From NCBI RefSeq assembly GCF_003071065.1, contig NZ_QCXX01000002.1:496001-560000 (forward strand): a stretch of DNA of 64,000 bases, in the 5' to 3' direction. Made by a program: the position numbers and the translations under genes. Position 1 is the stretch's first letter, and every line of letters starts with the position of its first letter. Source of the stretch: Sphingobacterium athyrii. GTDB lineage: Bacteria; Bacteroidota; Bacteroidia; Sphingobacteriales; Sphingobacteriaceae. Under the pieces are notes generated by a model. That model was not told the DNA's origin and searched no databases. It worked only from the letters and a program-made list of their open reading frames with translations. Of this stretch, positions 8,394-17,605 are shown in pieces.

Positions 8394-9530
8394 ATGAATA
8401 GACTATTATTAGCCATTTTACCCTTAATTTTTTCTTGTAAAAGTCAAGAGAAAATAGATCTGGCAACCTTGAACTTAAACGAGCCGATTGAAAAAATCAG
8501 CAGTTTTGATGACGTATTATTGATCGGTGTAGAAACTGTAGAATATCCTTTTAGTTTGTTGTTGGAGGTTGAAAAATCGAAGAAATACAGTTTTGACGGA
8601 ATTGATCTGGAAGGCCAGCGGATTATTTTTCAAATTGAATCGGAGAAACTGAAAACAGATAGCATTACACGATTAGGCGGTGGACATATCGATCTCAAAC
8701 AGGCTAAAAATATCAATGAGTTAAATGAGGCTTTAAAAAATTATGATGCTGAAAGTAAGATCTACGGCGTAAGAATTGAGTTGAAAACGCCAGAACTGCA
8801 GGCCAATATTTTAAAGAAACTAGAGGCTAAATACGGTAAGGGCACTAAAAATCCGAATACTGACAACGGTTTGTACTGGAATATAAAGGCTCAAAATAAA
8901 TTTGTTTTTTATGCTCCAGATTACAGAAGATTAATCATTTTGAACAATACGGATCTGTCCAAATCGTGCTATTGGGATATTATGAATGGTTTAATTGATT
9001 TTGGCGGATGCGATAATGAAAAGTACATGGCAGATTTGGTGAAAAATGCAACCAGGCCAGAAGATGTTAAAGAGAAACCTACTATAAAAATTGATAAAAA
9101 CTGGAACATTAATGGTTTGATTGTTGGTAAAACAACAGAAGAAGACTTTCTAAAATCAGCTACAAACAAGCGTTTTGAACGAATAGCAGAAATTGATGGG
9201 ACCACGGCAAAAACAAATGAAATCTATTATCAGAATAACTATCATGATTTCTACTTTTACTTTGCTGTAAGCAACAGCAATCCCGATAATCAAAAGGAAA
9301 ATTTCATTAACGGCTTCGCCATCAACGACTTTAGAAAGGTGCAGATCTCCTTTGAAAATGGCTTAAAACCGGGTTTAAAATTTGATGAAGTGCTCAAGTT
9401 GCTGGAAAAGCTCAAAATAGACTATCACCCAGTTGATTTTGCCAATTATATCGAAATTAAAACTTCACCTTATAAAGTGACCTTGAATTTTAATGATAAT
9501 ATGTTGCTTTCTGGAATGTTTGTTAAATAG
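8394..9530 (+). CDS. Predicted lipoprotein of unknown function
   Basis: Protein of 378 residues starting MNRLLLAILPLIFSCKSQEK, where FSC is a lipobox giving Cys15 as the lipidation site. The mature part is hydrophilic and mixed alpha/beta. Two halves each contain a Lys-Ile/Asn-rich segment, the second beginning INGLIVGKTTEEDFLKS, a form often seen in small secreted sensors of Bacteroidota. No enzyme motif is visible. It leads a same-strand run of secreted or envelope proteins up to 11997, which may be one transcription unit or a loose cluster. Confidence 0.75.
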   Translation: MNRLLLAILPLIFSCKSQEKIDLATLNLNEPIEKISSFDDVLLIGVETVEYPFSLLLEVEKSKKYSFDGIDLEGQRIIFQIESEKLKTDSITRLGGGHIDLKQAKNINELNEALKNYDAESKIYGVRIELKTPELQANILKKLEAKYGKGTKNPNTDNGLYWNIKAQNKFVFYAPDYRRLIILNNTDLSKSCYWDIMNGLIDFGGCDNEKYMADLVKNATRPEDVKEKPTIKIDKNWNINGLIVGKTTEEDFLKSATNKRFERIAEIDGTTAKTNEIYYQNNYHDFYFYFAVSNSNPDNQKENFINGFAINDFRKVQISFENGLKPGLKFDEVLKLLEKLKIDYHPVDFANYIEIKTSPYKVTLNFNDNMLLSGMFVK

Positions 9531-9536
9531 CTTTTG

Positions 9537-9653
9537 ATGAAAAAAGATCAGTTCTTTGGAAATGGGAGCGAGGTTTCCGTAAACATCACACCTGGGTTTA
9601 CCCGATACCATATTTGTTATGATCATGTACGGTATTTTCCACAAAGTCTTTAA
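9537..9653 (+). CDS. Possible 38-residue small ORF
   Basis: An ATG six bases after the stop of the lipoprotein gene opens 38 codons ending two bases before the next start. The peptide is mixed and aromatic-rich near its end (TRYHICYDHVRYF). The snug fit between two genes suggests either a small translated peptide or the tail of a lost gene. No family is recognised. Confidence 0.28.
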   Translation: MKKDQFFGNGSEVSVNITPGFTRYHICYDHVRYFPQSL

Positions 9654-9655
9654 CT

Positions 9656-10483
9656 ATGAAAAAACTCCTTTTCATCATGCTGCCACTTGTTTCTACCACT
9701 TTCGCTCAATCGAAACAAGTGAATAATTGTCCGTGTACAATCCAATCGGATATTAATGTATGGACACCTGAACTTGAAAAAGGCTACGATACAGAAACCG
9801 ATGTCAACAACTTTGCTTACAGTGTAAACGGTGTGTATCTTGCCGAAGACCGCGATTCGCTTTATCAGATCAAAATCATAGTCGACCCAAGGTCTTATTG
9901 TACTTTTGTTTACTATCAGCACCTGAGCTTTAGCAAACAAGGACTGATCAATAAACAGGTCACCCTCTGCGAAAGTTTGCCCAACGTACATGATGGCGGT
10001 TGGATCGGTACCCATATTTTCGCACCTGTAAAGGCAGTTAACAAACAATATGTGGCTTCTGATTTTTTTGTGGGTGAAAGCTATCTTAGGGTAGACAAGT
10101 CTCATTTTTATCGTCTATACAAATGTGAAAAAGAAAGTAAATTCGGTATTCACGATGTAGATAGAGAGCGTTTCTATAGGAAGGTTTATTGGAAACCTGA
10201 AGGGAATTTTACGGATATTTCACTTCGTATTTTTACATGGGCAGACGTGAAAAAATACAGTAAACAGCAACTTGCAGAAATGCGTAACGAAGTTTACGCC
10301 CGCTACAATTACGCTTTTAAGGAAGATGGGAAGTGGTATCAGCATTTCAATAAAAAACCAAGTTACCGCTGGAACCATTTTAAAGATGTAACACCTTTTA
10401 TCACTACTGTAGAAGAAGAAAACATCAAATACATTATGGGGTTTGAGGGGGCGGATTCTGGGGTCTCAAAAAAACGAAAATAG
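9656..10483 (+). CDS. Secreted YARHG-domain protein
   Basis: 275 residues with an N-terminal signal peptide (MKKLLFIMLPLVSTTFAQ). The C-terminal segment from about residue 200 holds a YARHG-type motif, ADVKKYSKQQLAEMRNEVYA followed by RYNYAF. YARHG domains are extracellular and common in Bacteroidota and Firmicutes surface proteins, with no assigned biochemistry. The central part has several aromatic residues and a few Cys. It sits in the run of envelope proteins between 8394 and 11997. Confidence 0.8.
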   Translation: MKKLLFIMLPLVSTTFAQSKQVNNCPCTIQSDINVWTPELEKGYDTETDVNNFAYSVNGVYLAEDRDSLYQIKIIVDPRSYCTFVYYQHLSFSKQGLINKQVTLCESLPNVHDGGWIGTHIFAPVKAVNKQYVASDFFVGESYLRVDKSHFYRLYKCEKESKFGIHDVDRERFYRKVYWKPEGNFTDISLRIFTWADVKKYSKQQLAEMRNEVYARYNYAFKEDGKWYQHFNKKPSYRWNHFKDVTPFITTVEEENIKYIMGFEGADSGVSKKRK

Positions 10484-10539
10484 TTTTGCCGGAGAGATAA
10501 AGAAAACCGATTTTTATAAATTGTTGTAAAATCAAGCGT

Positions 10540-11199
10540 ATGAAAAAGATTAAAAAGTTCCTTTTGTCGTTTATCATTCTATGCCTAATAGCGCTATTTG
10601 TTGTTTTAGTAACCAACAGCAACGTAACGGCAGAAACAGAAAATCTGATTTTCACCGAACTTAAAGATGTGCCAAAAACGAAGGTAGCCATCATTTTTGG
10701 TGCCGGTATAAACGGCGATCAGCCAAGCAGGTATCTAAAAGATAGGCTGGATGCCGGGATTTCGCTGTACAAAAACAACAAGGTGGATAAAATATTGCTG
10801 TCAGGAGATAACGGTAGAGATGAATACGATGAGCTTACAGTAATGAAGTTATATTGTCAGAAAAATGGCGTCGATACCACAAAAATTTACATCGACTATG
10901 CTGGGTTTGATAGCTACTCGACCATGTACCGTGCAAAACATGTTTTTTATGTTGATACAGCAATTTTGGTATCTCAGAAATATCACCTGAACAGATGTAT
11001 TTATCTGGGCGATAAATTGGGAATAAAATCATTCGGTTATAGTGCAGATAGGGGCGTTTATCCAGGTTATAAATACTATGCATCCCGGGAAAAACTATCG
11101 GTTAGCAAAGCCGTTTTAGATGTGATAAGAAACAGAAGACCAAAGTATTTAGGTGAGCCGGTTGATATAAACAGAGAATCAAATTATACGAAAGAATAA
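10540..11199 (+). CDS. SanA/YdcF-like DUF218 membrane protein
   Basis: 219 residues with one N-terminal transmembrane helix (about residues 7-26) and a periplasmic DUF218 domain. Diagnostic segments are VAIIFGAGINGDQPS, ILLSGDNGRDEYDE, YIDYAGFDSYSTMYRA and VSQKYHLNRCIYL, which follow the order in SanA. SanA affects envelope barrier function and vancomycin resistance at high temperature in enterobacteria; the reaction is unclear. The next gene starts three bases after its stop, indicating co-transcription with the lipoprotein at 11203. Confidence 0.88.
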   Translation: MKKIKKFLLSFIILCLIALFVVLVTNSNVTAETENLIFTELKDVPKTKVAIIFGAGINGDQPSRYLKDRLDAGISLYKNNKVDKILLSGDNGRDEYDELTVMKLYCQKNGVDTTKIYIDYAGFDSYSTMYRAKHVFYVDTAILVSQKYHLNRCIYLGDKLGIKSFGYSADRGVYPGYKYYASREKLSVSKAVLDVIRNRRPKYLGEPVDINRESNYTKE

Positions 11200-11202
11200 C
11201 TG

Positions 11203-11997
11203 ATGAGATACCTTCCTTTCTTTGTATTACTTGTGTTTTTAGGCTGTAATCCTATCCCTAAAAAAGATAAACACCCCGATGTGCCTCAACTGATCGAGTT
11301 GCTAAAAGACGAAAACAAGTTCAGAAAAGTTACCGATATGACAGGCTTAAGCAGTCTTGTTTTTTTAAATGATGACAGAATACTTTTAAAGCCCAGCAAC
11401 AGTAATTCGCCCGTAAAAATTATTGATGTGGATAAAAATATTGTGTTTGAAAAGATTTACGACTGGGAACAGCCATTTTATATTGATACACAGGGGAATT
11501 TATATCTCAACGGCAAGAAGTTTTTCTATCCGGATTATAAAAAACAAGAAGATTTTAAAACGGTCGTTATCACAGATAGCCTGCGGAGAAAGTCGGAAGA
11601 ATTGAAAGATCTGAACGATAGTCTGCGGATGAAAGCTTTAAATAGATACGAGCTGGAGATACTGCAGCCGTATGGGCTAAAGCCTTGTCCTTACACGATC
11701 GTGAATACAGAGCGCTGCGATGTATTTAAAGTGATCAATCAGACTTTGGTCGTTAGACAAACAGACCTTTTTAAAAGCGAACTCGATATACCAAAAACTG
11801 AAATTCCTAAATTCGATGACGATGTTTTGATTGGCTGGCATAATGGCAAACTGCCCAGTCCGGATTATTTGGCTTATTACGAACTGAAAAAACAACGCTT
11901 TAAGTGCGATGACATGACCATGCCGAAAATCATAACATTAAAAGATAAACCGTATTTTTTTGCTCCTGGTTTGGGTTTGTACCAGATCTTATTTTAG
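11203..11997 (+). CDS. Predicted lipoprotein of unknown function
   Basis: 264 residues beginning MRYLPFFVLLVFLGCNPIPK, with LGC as the lipobox and Cys15 as the lipid anchor. The rest is a beta-rich hydrophilic domain with a charged helix around residues 125-150. No recognised domain. It follows the SanA-like gene by three bases and is probably translated from the same message, so it may work in the same envelope process. Confidence 0.75.
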   Translation: MRYLPFFVLLVFLGCNPIPKKDKHPDVPQLIELLKDENKFRKVTDMTGLSSLVFLNDDRILLKPSNSNSPVKIIDVDKNIVFEKIYDWEQPFYIDTQGNLYLNGKKFFYPDYKKQEDFKTVVITDSLRRKSEELKDLNDSLRMKALNRYELEILQPYGLKPCPYTIVNTERCDVFKVINQTLVVRQTDLFKSELDIPKTEIPKFDDDVLIGWHNGKLPSPDYLAYYELKKQRFKCDDMTMPKIITLKDKPYFFAPGLGLYQILF

Positions 11998-12500
11998 AAG
12001 CGGCAATTTAATCGAATACGATTCAGAGCCCCGTCCTCGATGGAAGAGAATGCAATTCTCTTCGACTTAAAACCATCGAATGAGCAATAATATATTTTCG
12101 ACCATAAAGGCAAAATCTGCACTATTATTTCAGTAGATTATATTTTGATCAGCGTACTCATTGTTGGATCTATTTGAAAATTTATAAATTCATTCATAAC
12201 AACATCTAGTTCGATTCAGAATTATTATTTTATTTTTATTAAAGTATCGAGTTGAATAAACAATTATTTAAAATGAGTAACTTCTATATTTATTGATATT
12301 AGCATTGCCGAATATTTTACTGGGACATTGCAATGCTATTTGGCGGTTATAAATTTTCACTAGATACTGGAAACCTGAAATGGCTGACGACAGCGTCCTA
12401 GAGCTTATAGGTCAGGCTATGCCGAGTGTAACTGCTACCATTTCAAATTCATACAATAGGCAGTCTCATTAAGTGTGTCAAATACAATAAATCTCTGTTG
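11998..12500. other. AT-rich intergenic region with a small hairpin
   Basis: No coding frame is seen on either strand. A short perfect hairpin, GAAGAGAAT and ATTCTCTTC around three bases, lies at 12043-12063. CGATGG (12038-12043) can also pair with CCATCG (12073-12078). It could be the 3' end structure of the lipoprotein transcript, but there is no T run directly after it. Confidence 0.45.
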
Positions 12501-14042
12501 TTATGAGCTACATGATAACGTAGAACATCCTGCGGTATTGTTATAGCTGGACGGGCGCTTTTTGGAAAATTCCGGAAATAGTTCCTGGTATGGATGTTCT
12601 AATGCCTGAGTTAGTTTAACTAACATTTCTGTTTTTCCGCTACTAATTTCTTCGATACACTCGTAGAGTAGATAGTTTCTCAGTATAAATTTAGGATTTG
12701 TCGTTTCCATTAATTTCAGGGACTCTTGCTTTGAAATCGAATTCGAATGCAGACGGGATCGGTATTGTTCAATGAAGTCTTCAAGTTTATTGATTTTTTC
12801 TTCATTGAAAACAGTATAAGCGACCGGGCTGAAATGTTCATTTAAATCTGTATCAGGTGTTATTTTTTCCAATTGATTGAAGAATAACGTGTGATCCAAT
12901 TGCAGCTCCTGCATTAAGCCCTGCCAGTTGGTGAAAAACTCTGCGTCCTCTTTTTTGAGCCCGTCAAATCCGAATTTTTTGCAGAGCATTTTATCATGGG
13001 CTTCCCAAAAATAAATTCCAAAATCTTTTAACGTGTTTTCCAAAAAATTTTCATCGTTGATTATCGGTTGAAGGGCATTCGCAAGTTTCCATAGATTCCA
13101 GTGTGCAATCTGTCCCTGTTTCCCAAATGCATATCTTCTTCCAGGGAGATCCGTTGTATTCGGCGTGAAATTTAAATTATATTCATCCATCATGGAGTAA
13201 GGACCATAATCAATCGTTAAGCCTAAGATGGACATATTGTCCGTGTTCATTACACCATGAACAAAACCTACTCTGAACCATTCTACCATTAGGTCTGCTG
13301 TGCGGGTACATACGTTTTCAAAAAAATCTTTATATTTCTGATGACCGGATGAAACAATTTCAGGGAAGTAGTTTTCAATCGTAAAATCAAGTAGATCCTG
13401 CAAGAGCTTGTGTTCACCTTGGGCAAACATCAGCTCAAAATGCCCGAAACGAAGGAAGCTTTCGGCCGTTCTTATGATTACTGCCCCTTTTTCGTACTGA
13501 GGATTCCCGTTATACATGATATCCCGTATGACGTCTTCTCCTGTAAAGGCCAGGCTTAACGCTCTAGTAGTGGGTACCCCTAAGTGATACATGGCTTCAC
13601 TTATCAGGTATTCGCGTACGGAAGACCTCAACACGGCCCTTCCGTCGGCACGCCTTGAATAAGGGGTTGCACCGGCCCCTTTCCACTGGACCTCTGTTTT
13701 CTTGCCGTTTGCATTGGTAATTTCTCCCGCGAGAATAGCCCTTCCGTCTCCCAGCTGGCCCGCCCAGTTACCAAATTGATGTCCGGCGTAAGCTGTAGCG
13801 TAGGTCTGCATATTGTTGGGAAGCTGAGAACCCACAAGAAAATTAAGATCTTTTTCCTCAAATTTTCCCAGTCCAATTTCCTCAGAGAGCGCTTCGTTAA
13901 AAGCAATTAAATGAGGCTTGTAAAATTCGGCAGGTTTAACCGTGGCAAACAAAACTTTTGGCGTATTTCTCTGTAGAGGATTATTGGAAAAATCTCCAGG
14001 GAATTTTTTGAGGAAAGGCTGTCCGATGTGTTCGATATTCAT
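12501..14042 (-). CDS. selO: Protein adenylyltransferase SelO (YdiU/UPF0061)
   Basis: Pseudokinase-fold enzyme that AMPylates Ser, Thr or Tyr of client proteins in redox homeostasis; 513 residues, typical of bacterial SelO. Hallmarks: YAGHQFGNWAGQLGDGRA, VQWKGAGATPYSRRADGRA with the nucleotide-binding Lys and Arg residues, and VHGVMNTDNMSILG, the equivalent of the catalytic loop and metal-binding Asn/Asp. The protein ends in GCSTLSCSS, keeping Cys at the C-terminus where eukaryotic SelO carries selenocysteine. It is monocistronic as far as can be seen, following a small secreted-peptide ORF on the same strand. Confidence 0.95.
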   Translation of the reverse strand: MNIEHIGQPFLKKFPGDFSNNPLQRNTPKVLFATVKPAEFYKPHLIAFNEALSEEIGLGKFEEKDLNFLVGSQLPNNMQTYATAYAGHQFGNWAGQLGDGRAILAGEITNANGKKTEVQWKGAGATPYSRRADGRAVLRSSVREYLISEAMYHLGVPTTRALSLAFTGEDVIRDIMYNGNPQYEKGAVIIRTAESFLRFGHFELMFAQGEHKLLQDLLDFTIENYFPEIVSSGHQKYKDFFENVCTRTADLMVEWFRVGFVHGVMNTDNMSILGLTIDYGPYSMMDEYNLNFTPNTTDLPGRRYAFGKQGQIAHWNLWKLANALQPIINDENFLENTLKDFGIYFWEAHDKMLCKKFGFDGLKKEDAEFFTNWQGLMQELQLDHTLFFNQLEKITPDTDLNEHFSPVAYTVFNEEKINKLEDFIEQYRSRLHSNSISKQESLKLMETTNPKFILRNYLLYECIEEISSGKTEMLVKLTQALEHPYQELFPEFSKKRPSSYNNTAGCSTLSCSS

Positions 14043-14054
14043 ACCCCAAAGATA

Positions 14055-14210
14055 TTAATTATAAAAGATAAGACCTTGAGCTGCGTATTTGAAATTTCTA
14101 AGGAAAGAATTTTCAAACTTCTTGTAGTTATCGATTTCTCCCTTGTCCTGAGCGTATACGCTATTGATCATGACATAGAGGATGAGCAGTATAAATTTGA
14201 TTGTTTTCAT
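14055..14210 (-). CDS. Possible 51-residue secreted peptide or gene fragment
   Basis: An ATG at 14210 opens 51 codons. The first 20 residues (MKTIKFILLILYVMINSVYA) form a clear signal peptide with an A-Q cleavage site, followed by only about 30 residues. It starts four bases after the stop of a decayed frame and ends 12 bases before selO. It could be a tiny secreted protein, but the short mature part and the decayed surroundings make a truncated gene equally likely. Confidence 0.4.
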   Translation of the reverse strand: MKTIKFILLILYVMINSVYAQDKGEIDNYKKFENSFLRNFKYAAQGLIFYN

Positions 14211-14213
14211 TAT

Positions 14214-14600
14214 TTAATATTTTATTCGTTTACCACCAAAAGGGCAACGGGGGGTAAAAGCAAACTCTCCAAAAGCTTGTGTTCCTTTTAAATTATATAG
14301 AGCGTGAGATACTTTGCTCTTAGGATCTGGAAGTTCGGGCGGTGTTCTTTGTATTTTAATCTCGATGGGGATCATGATGGGTATATCAGGGTTTTCAATG
14401 TTAAGATCATCATATACTAGTTAAAATCTAATTTATCTTTAATACTTAACATCTCTTTAATCACGAGCGGATGTGAACCGTCAGAAAATCTAAGTTGTAT
14501 TGCTTTCTCATTATACTGCACTTTTAATGTAAAGAATGATGGTGCATAGTTTCTTTTCTTGGCATTTGAAATTTTGTGATCAGATCATTTGTCATAAAGG
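14214..14600 (-). pseudogene. Frameshifted remnant of an unknown gene
   Basis: Three coding-like pieces follow each other on the minus strand in different frames. One ends at the TAG at 14417; it contains RNYAPSFFTLKVQYNEKAI and SIKDKLDFN. The next, opening just upstream in another frame, contains NIENPDIPIMIPIEIKIQ and GEFAFTPRCPFGGKRIKY and stops at 14214. A third frame carries coding-like sequence above 14585. The pieces read naturally as one protein (LDFN running into YDDLNIEN), so a gene has been broken by at least one frameshift. Family not recognised. Confidence 0.5.
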
Positions 14601-15013
14601 AAACATGATTATTGCAAGATTGAATGATAATTTAGTCATCAAATATTTAAAGGTCAGTTAAGTATGATAAATCATATTAGGTTGAATTTCAGCCTTATAT
14701 ACTGCACTAACGTTTTTTCATTCACAGCAGCATTTAGCCGAATTGAGCGCTATGATTTTTTGATAATTTATTTCCTTCCCACATACCGCATACATACACA
14801 TTGTCTTCCTCGGATAGCGCCATCATCAACCAGTACCTCGTCTTTGCGATAGCAGTAATTGAAATTTTCCAATCTATTGTACTAAAAGCTGCCCACTAAA
14901 TTTTGAGACGGCCCGCTTTAAAATTGCCCGTTGCTGCTTTGGTTTTCATTGATAGGGATAATCCGACCCTTAAAAAGCTGGCATCCCAGCTGAATTTGTC
15001 AAATTCAAGATTT
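14601..15013. other. Intergenic, with a possible HTH-like fragment
   Basis: Mostly AT-rich with no intact gene. A plus-strand stretch from about 14900 to 15019 reads as a 38-codon open frame containing PVAALVFIDRDNPTLKKLA, which looks like the start of a helix-turn-helix, but it has no start codon and ends at once. The frames around 14664-14852 do not resemble a protein. Confidence 0.35.
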
Positions 15014-15868
15014 TTATGAAAACTGAAAACTTATCATTTCCATAAAGCCGCTAGTTGGGTAGATATAAATTTCGTTATCTCCATATAGTTTTTTCTCCAT
15101 CGACTGTGTCGAATCAGACGTTACGATTTCTCCTTTAAAAAATTGGATTAATCCGATGATATCAAATTTATGATAGACCATGATTGGCCAGCCTAAGCCC
15201 TGTTCTAGGGAACGGAGCATGAGACGGGATTTCTCCCGATTGCTTTCATGAATGGTTTCAAATGGTAAAACGTAGTCTAGTATGACAACTTTATTTCCAT
15301 CAGCGGCAGCTAATTTTTCAAGCAGTGTACTGAACTTATCCCGGCTGATGTAATAGACAAAACCTTCCAATAAGAATATCGTCGGACTTAATGAATGATG
15401 CCCCAATCTTTTTAGTTCATCCAACAAGGGGTCAATATCAGTAGCATCATGAGTGATTAGCCTTACTTTATTCTGATCACCGATCAATTCTGTATAGAGA
15501 GCTCGCTTTTCATCCATGAATTCAATATCAACTTCAAAGATCGTTTCAATTTGATGGTCGTATTGTTCTAGTAGATAGAGTGAAATTGGATCGAGACCAG
15601 CTCCCAAAATACAGACCTGAAATTGTGTGAATTGATTAGCGTAATAGTCGAAAAGATTGCGGATATATCTCTTTCTCAGCACAGCGATTGATTCGGAGTG
15701 TTCGAAAATTTGTTTAAAACTCTTTAAAAGCAATTCCCCTTCTGATGTTTCAATATTTTCTAAATATGCCTGGCATGTTTTTCCATCTTGATAAATTTCG
15801 CTTGCTAAACAAAGTACTAAGCTGGCAGTTGGTGAAATTTTAAATTTACTTTTTAAGCTGTTGTCCAT
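15014..15868 (-). CDS. Class I SAM methyltransferase, leucine carboxyl methyltransferase family
   Basis: 284 residues with the Rossmann-type methyltransferase fold of the LCM/PPM group (TIGR00027-like). The SAM loop is VCILGAGLDPISLY, the acidic end of strand two is FEVDIEF, and the later strand LLEGFVYYISRDKFSTLLEK is the family signature. Bacterial members methylate carboxyl groups or modify small molecules, often polyketides; the substrate here is unknown. No signal peptide. It stands alone; a short palindrome (GCAAAT/ATTTGC, 15915-15930) lies about 50 bp upstream of the start and could be a regulatory site. Confidence 0.85.
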   Translation of the reverse strand: MDNSLKSKFKISPTASLVLCLASEIYQDGKTCQAYLENIETSEGELLLKSFKQIFEHSESIAVLRKRYIRNLFDYYANQFTQFQVCILGAGLDPISLYLLEQYDHQIETIFEVDIEFMDEKRALYTELIGDQNKVRLITHDATDIDPLLDELKRLGHHSLSPTIFLLEGFVYYISRDKFSTLLEKLAAADGNKVVILDYVLPFETIHESNREKSRLMLRSLEQGLGWPIMVYHKFDIIGLIQFFKGEIVTSDSTQSMEKKLYGDNEIYIYPTSGFMEMISFQFS

Positions 15869-16433
15869 AATGATTTAAAAAAAAGGTTTTAGATAAGGCT
15901 ATAATTGTTTTGCTGCAAATCTCTATTTGCAATAATACGAGAAAAAAGGAAATTGTAAGTAATTATTTCGTTATGTTTCTATAAATATTATCTTGTAGTT
16001 ATGTTTATCCATTCTTGAAATCACGTTTCAGTTTTTCTCATCGCCTCGATATTTTTAGAATGAGTACTTTTAGCCGCTCAATTTTTTACTGTCTGTGTTC
16101 GTAAACTAGATGTTCCGATAGAAGAAAGGATTGCTCTTCACATAAAATTTGCTCATTAAAATGCATTAGCTTTTATTTTGACTATATCATACTGCATTAT
16201 CAATAAATCGGTGCTCCGTAGTTCATGTGAGGTCGATTTTGACTAATAGCTCTTTAAAAGCCTTTTTTTTGTAGCCGATTTTATATTATTGACTTTTTCA
16301 GCTCTTAATATAAGATTCAAACCGACTTTTGGCGGATTTATTGATAGAGATCCACCTAGCGATCCAAACCTCTATTCGTATGAAACAGCAGATTATAAAT
16401 ACAATTTTTAATAATTAGAAAGCTTGAAAAGAT
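15869..16433. other. AT-rich intergenic region
   Basis: About 560 bp with no coding frame recognised on either strand. Apart from the small palindrome at 15915-15930 nothing distinct is visible. It holds the upstream regions of two divergent genes (the methyltransferase and the broken gene at 16434). Confidence 0.5.
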
Positions 16434-17252
16434 ATGAGAAGCTTTATCATTTTTGTATTTTACGTAATTTTTTCTCAATGCTGTTGTGCTCAATCTATGC
16501 ATGATATAGGCAGCGTATATGTAAGCCAACAGAATGGTGGTTACAATACATTTCTAAAAAAAGATATACAGTTAGATAGTGTCATTATTGCATACAAGGA
16601 GCGTCTTCCTGTTTCTCTGCGCTTTTATTATCTAGATGGTATTAAACGACCTGTTGAAGATTTTTATTTTCTTGATTTCCCGGGTGACCGTTATTTATTG
16701 AATTTGGATTTTGGGAGATTTGATATTCCTGATTACCCAACAGCCACTTTAATGCTTCCATAGTCTAATAAGGAACTAGTAAAAAAAAGAAAAGCAGACA
16801 CCCGTGCAATATTTTATCGTGACTCCATTAAATATGAAACAATAATAACCGAAGTTGAGAGCGATCCATCTTTTAGAGAACCTATGGCGGTTACATTTTC
16901 TGCGAATTATTTGCGAGGAGGTAAAAAACTGCAGCAGGATTTTACGAATTTTATGCAGATTCTGGAAAAAAGTGAAATACCTAAAGATGGTAGTGTATTT
17001 CTATTCCAAGGTCTTGTGAAAGAGGATGGCAGTCTAAATAATATTAAAACTATTATCGGTGATAATAGCATCTATGAGAATCTGTTGAAAAAATGGTCGG
17101 TCGGTTTAGGGAAATCTTGGAAGGCAGCCACACAAGGCGGGAGACGCGTAAAAAGTAATATGGATATTTTTGTAGAGGTAAGGGGAGGCCACGCAGAGAT
17201 TTCTACATGTGGTTATGCGAGAGGTTCTAAATCATATAAGAAAATAAATTAA
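16434..17252 (+). pseudogene. Secreted TonB_C-like protein interrupted by one in-frame amber codon
   Basis: The open frame from ATG 16434 encodes a signal peptide (MRSFIIFVFYVIFSQCCCAQ) and about 90 more residues, then hits TAG at 16761-16763. The same frame continues without another stop to TAA at 17250. The second half contains VFLFQGLVKEDGSLNNIKTI and KSWKAATQGGRRVKSNMDIF, matching the pattern of a TonB C-terminal-like domain. Without the TAG the product would be 272 residues. A single nonsense mutation is the simplest reading; readthrough or a sequencing error are alternatives. Confidence 0.75.
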
Positions 17253-17605
17253 AATGACTCCAGCTTTAAGCAGCAAAAAGTTGATTTTGAGAAATGAAGA
17301 CAATATATTGAAAAGATCCAAATACCGGACTTATTTACTGGCGATTTATTTTTTTGTATAAAAAGGTGCTTTTATTGAGTTTTGTATGCTGGTATATGTT
17401 TATTTTAACTGCGAAACTCACAGGAGACCTGAAACTTTTGCGGTGACGGCATAGAATATATATTGCACTGAGCAAATGATGGCGAGAATGGAGCGCCTTA
17501 TACTGTACCGATTATAAGCGCAGTAAATCCGGATGTGATATTGACAGCGTAAACTTAGGGTTCCGGTAAAAAATAGTATTACATGACATACGAAGGAGGA
17601 AATGA
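17253..17605. other. Intergenic, possible decayed sequence
   Basis: No intact gene. A 77-codon minus-strand frame overlaps the end of the hydrolase gene, but its composition is not convincing. I could not identify any protein remnant with confidence here. Confidence 0.4.

Noticed and set aside
14028..14291. 87-codon plus-strand frame overlapping the selO start
   Set aside because: Lies opposite a convincing signal-peptide ORF and a decayed frame on the minus strand.
14664..14852. 62-codon plus-strand frame
   Set aside because: No motif, low-complexity end, and no supporting start context.
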